Positions 7,046-8,824 of a stretch of DNA of 8,824 nt are shown here, one piece after another. A program made the position numbers and the translations under genes. The stretch comes from Pseudomonadota bacterium. GTDB lineage: Bacteria; Pseudomonadota; Gammaproteobacteria; Burkholderiales; SCOH01. The notes beneath the pieces are model-generated. The model was given only the letters and a program-made list of their open reading frames with translations, had not been told where the DNA came from and ran no database searches. Each line of letters begins with the position of its first letter. Position 1 is the first letter of the stretch. The stretch is from positions 1 to 8,824 of the forward strand of contig JAUPTR010000193.1 in NCBI GenBank assembly GCA_030917985.1, read 5' to 3'.

Positions 7046-7049
7046 CTCC
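7046..7049 (-). promoter_or_regulatory. Ribosome binding site GGAG of the PilZ-like gene
   Basis: Read on the minus strand, CGGAGC lies 6 nt before ATG 7039. No such site precedes the alternative in-frame ATG at 7069, so this site decides the start. Confidence 0.55.
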
Positions 7050-7110
7050 GTAGCGGTGGGTAGATGCATTAGTTGTAGCTGCTGCCACGCCGCTTGGCGA
7101 CCCACCTCGC

Positions 7111-7126
7111 AGCGTCTGCAGACGCT
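7111..7126. repeat. Perfect 16-bp palindrome at the end of the CPBP protease gene
   Basis: AGCGTCTGCAGACGCT is its own reverse complement and abuts the protease stop codon (7126-7128 on the minus strand). It lies in the 86-nt gap before the PilZ-like gene. No T-tract follows it on the minus strand, so it is not a standard terminator. The same gap also carries GGTGGGT (7055-7061) and its inverse ACCCACC (7100-7106), which could form a larger stem. Confidence 0.55.
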
Positions 7127-7869
7127 CACGGCATGGGCGCCGCCAGCAGGCTGGCCAGATTCACCAGCAGATGCACCAGCATGGCCGGGCCAAGGCCGCC
7201 GCTGCGCTCGTAAAGCCACGTCATCAGGCTGCCGAAAACCAGCATGCTGCAGACCCAGACAACGCCTGCCACCGACAGCTCGGGCCAGATGTAGTAGTAA
7301 TGGACAGCGTGACGCAGGCCGAAGGCTGCAACTGAAATACCCCACGCGGCGGCCAGCGGAAGATGCTGCTTGAGGCTGGTGTAGACGTAGCCACGGTAGA
7401 ACAGCTCTTCGGCAACCGGCGCCCACAGCAGCACAAACAGGCCAAAAATGCCCATCGCCGCCAGCAGCGAAATCTGCTGCCGCACCGACACCGTCTGGAT
7501 CAACAGATTGGTGGCGCCGCTGATCGAATAAAACGGTTGTGCCAGCCCCAGATGCGCCAGCAAGCTGTCATAAGCGATGGTAAAGATGCCGGAGTCGATG
7601 CTGATGGCCAGCACTGCCACCATTGCAGTCAGCCGCCACAGCGGCTTGCCTGAAAGCCGCGTGGCACGGATGGGCACTGAGCCCAGCCACAGCGGAATCA
7701 GCAATGCCAGCAAGCCATAAAAGATGAAATACGGCGACCATGGCACAGCGGTGGTTTCGACCCGGCACAACACAGTCAGCAATACCACCACCAGCAACAC
7801 GCCCGGCAGCGAGGTCAAAGCGGCACGAATACGGGAAAATGGCGGTGTCGCAGCGAGTGCAGCAGTCAT
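7126..7869 (-). CDS. CPBP family intramembrane metalloprotease (CAAX protease/bacteriocin-processing type)
   Basis: A 247-residue, highly hydrophobic protein with about seven or eight membrane segments (for example around residues 20-35, 48-62, 80-95, 135-152 and 198-218). It carries the signature motifs of the CPBP (Abi) family: EELFYRG (E154, E155, R159), FGLRH (F183, H187) and HLLVN (H233, N237). E154, E155 and the histidines form the intramembrane catalytic or metal site in this family, whose eukaryotic relative Rce1 cleaves prenylated CAAX proteins. In bacteria, members have been linked to bacteriocin self-immunity and to processing of membrane proteins, but most have no known substrate. 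No bacteriocin gene is visible here. All key residues are present, so it is likely active. It lies 86 nt upstream of the PilZ-like gene on the same strand. Confidence 0.88.
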   Translation of the reverse strand: MTAALAATPPFSRIRAALTSLPGVLLVVVLLTVLCRVETTAVPWSPYFIFYGLLALLIPLWLGSVPIRATRLSGKPLWRLTAMVAVLAISIDSGIFTIAYDSLLAHLGLAQPFYSISGATNLLIQTVSVRQQISLLAAMGIFGLFVLLWAPVAEELFYRGYVYTSLKQHLPLAAAWGISVAAFGLRHAVHYYYIWPELSVAGVVWVCSMLVFGSLMTWLYERSGGLGPAMLVHLLVNLASLLAAPMP

Positions 7870-7899
7870 GGGCGGGCTTTCTGGCGAGGGAAACGATAC

Positions 7900-7923
7900 G
7901 AAAAAATAACGACGTTATATTTC
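7900..7923 (-). promoter_or_regulatory. AT-rich palindrome with a -10-like hexamer upstream of the CPBP gene
   Basis: On the minus strand, ATAAC (complement of 7914-7918) and GTTAT (complement of 7906-7910) pair around a 3-nt loop, and the stem extends outward through AAA/TTT after one T-T mismatch. A run of six T follows, so it could be a weak terminator for the tautomerase transcript. It also contains TATAAC (complement of 7914-7919), five of six positions of a -10 box, about 45 nt before the CPBP start, without a convincing -35. Terminator and promoter/operator readings cannot be separated by eye. Confidence 0.35.
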
Positions 7924-7947
7924 AGTACAATTTTAAAACATCCCGCC

Positions 7948-7964
7948 AGCCAGCGTCACTGGCT
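7948..7964 (-). terminator. Hairpin at the tautomerase stop codon, possible weak terminator
   Basis: AGCCAG (7948-7953) and CTGGCT (7959-7964) form a 6-bp stem with a 5-nt loop that begins within the tautomerase stop codon (7963-7965). On the minus strand a TTTT run appears only about 9 nt after the stem, so termination here is uncertain. Confidence 0.35.
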
Positions 7965-8166
7965 ATTTGCCCAGTTTGCGCCTTACGGTGATCGACTCAC
8001 CGCCCACACCCCAGTTGTCGGTATCGACTTCATCAATCACCACCACCGTGGTCGCCGGATTTTTGTTCAGCACATCCACCAGCAACTGGGTCACGCCTTG
8101 GATCAGTTGCGCTTTCTGTTCGGCGGTGGCGCCTTCGCGGGTGATTTTGATGTTTACGTACGGCAT
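7963..8166 (-). CDS. 4-oxalocrotonate tautomerase family protein
   Basis: A 67-residue protein, the usual length for a 4-OT subunit. It starts MPYVNIKITREG; removal of Met would expose the catalytic N-terminal proline (P2). The AEQKAQLIQGVTQLL helix and the DTDNWGVGGES segment match the fold and the closing hairpin of the family. Such enzymes are small hexamers that shift double bonds in keto-enol substrates or act on related compounds. By eye against Pseudomonas 4-OT, the arginines called Arg11 and Arg39 are replaced by Ala and Val, and Phe50 by Trp, so the substrate probably differs from 4-oxalocrotonate. The start is supported by GAGGAG (complement of 8175-8180) 8 nt upstream. The gene begins 13 nt inside the MFS gene, suggesting coupled translation. 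No aromatic-degradation genes are visible nearby. Confidence 0.88.
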   Translation of the reverse strand: MPYVNIKITREGATAEQKAQLIQGVTQLLVDVLNKNPATTVVVIDEVDTDNWGVGGESITVRRKLGK

Positions 8167-8824
8167 GGCTGTTGCTCCTCATGTTTGACGAAAAAACCGG
8201 TTGCAGCCTTGCGCTGCAGCAGCGTCGATGCGATCAGGCAAATGGCGCCGAGCAGTAGCACCACGGTGGCAATCTGCAGCGCCAGGCCAATCGCGTTGGG
8301 GCGGGCTGCCAGCGCAGCAGTAATCAGCGGGCCGATGATCTGTGCCAGACCATAGGCGGAAGTCATCACGCCAACAGTGCGGCTGCCGCCGTGTGGATCG
8401 TGTTTGCGTGCCAGCAGCATTGCCATCACCACAATGCCGAGAAAGGTGCCGCCGAGCAGCAGCGCGCTGGCACTGGCGCCAAAACGATCCGGCCACCACA
8501 GCGGCGCCATCACGCCAATCGCCTGCAAGCCATAAGCAGCCAGCAGCGCCGGCACCTCGCCCCAGCGCTGCGCCGCCCAGCTCCAGAACAGGCTCGACGG
8601 AATCACCGCCAGACCGAGAATCACCCAGCTCCAGGCAGCAAAGCCGCCCATGCCCGGCGTGGCACGGATGATGGCCGGCAGAAAGGTCATGCTGACGATA
8701 TAGCCCAGCCCGGCGCAGCCATAACCGGCCACCACCAGCAGATAAGCGGGGGTACGCACGGCTGGCGCGGGTTTGGCACTGGCCGCTTGCGGCGTGGCGG
8801 CCTGCAATTGCCATGCGGGGTGCA
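8154..8824 (-). CDS. MFS transporter, YbfB/YjiJ family (C-terminal part)
   Basis: The frame runs to the right window edge without a stop, so the 5' end is missing. The TTG at 8805-8807 is an internal codon, not a start. About 222 residues are visible, roughly the second half of a transporter of the usual 380-400 residues. After a Pro/Ala-rich cytoplasmic loop come about six membrane helices, beginning YLLVVAGYGCAGLGYIVSMT and followed by FLPAIIRATPG, a SWVILGLAVIPSSLFWSWAA helix and LLLGGTFLGIVVMAMLLARK. The GYGCAGLGYI and GGTFLGIV patterns are characteristic of the YbfB/YjiJ group, which is predicted to export or import small molecules at the inner membrane with unknown substrate. The tautomerase gene begins within its last codons, and the two may belong to one operon. 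Confidence 0.82.
   Translation of the reverse strand, partial: HPAWQLQAATPQAASAKPAPAVRTPAYLLVVAGYGCAGLGYIVSMTFLPAIIRATPGMGGFAAWSWVILGLAVIPSSLFWSWAAQRWGEVPALLAAYGLQAIGVMAPLWWPDRFGASASALLLGGTFLGIVVMAMLLARKHDPHGGSRTVGVMTSAYGLAQIIGPLITAALAARPNAIGLALQIATVVLLLGAICLIASTLLQRKAATGFFVKHEEQQPCRT

Noticed and set aside
7040..7426. 129-residue N-terminal extension of the PilZ-like frame
   Set aside because: It overlaps the CPBP protease coding sequence in another frame, including its catalytic region, and has shadow-like Arg/Cys/Pro composition. The ribosome site at 7046-7049 supports the start at 7039.
8154..8807. TTG at 8805-8807 as the start of a short, complete 217-residue transporter
   Set aside because: The frame continues without a stop to the window edge and the visible part matches only the second half of a YbfB/YjiJ transporter, so the gene is truncated by the window.

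Overview
This 8.8 kb stretch is GC-rich, gene-dense bacterial chromosome. The set of families (an NhaR-type LysR regulator, a periplasmic chalcone-isomerase-like protein, a TIGR03862-type flavoprotein, YgiQ, a PilZ protein and a YbfB/YjiJ-type transporter) suggests a Betaproteobacterium, possibly of the Neisseriales. That placement is inferred from protein character only. I see no transposase, integrase, phage gene, CRISPR array, tRNA or rRNA, and nothing that looks like a defence island.

Left half, plus strand (1-5606): the 3' end of an nhaR-like regulator gene; a 216-nt gap with inverted repeats; an exported chalcone-isomerase-family protein (457-1092) whose last 17 nt overlap a flavin-dependent oxidoreductase (1076-2341); a 110-nt gap with an inverted repeat and a candidate promoter; then the radical SAM protein YgiQ (about 2452-4650), joined by a TGATG stop/start overlap to a class I SAM-dependent methyltransferase of the Methyltransf_32 type (4650-5606).

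Right half, minus strand (5579-8824): read in transcription order, this holds the C-terminal half of an MFS transporter (running off the right edge), a tautomerase that starts inside the transporter gene, a CPBP (CAAX-protease-like) membrane protease, and a 486-residue protein with a C-terminal PilZ-like domain. The PilZ gene converges on the methyltransferase gene and overlaps it tail to tail by 28 nt.

Three pairs look translationally coupled: chalcone isomerase/flavoprotein, YgiQ/methyltransferase and MFS/tautomerase. Most genes belong to recognisable families whose physiological roles are poorly known (YgiQ, Methyltransf_32, TIGR03862). I found no convincing new system. The points most worth following are the YgiQ-methyltransferase coupling, a PilZ-like domain without its usual arginine motif, a 4-OT-type tautomerase without the two usual substrate-binding arginines, and several palindromes between genes.
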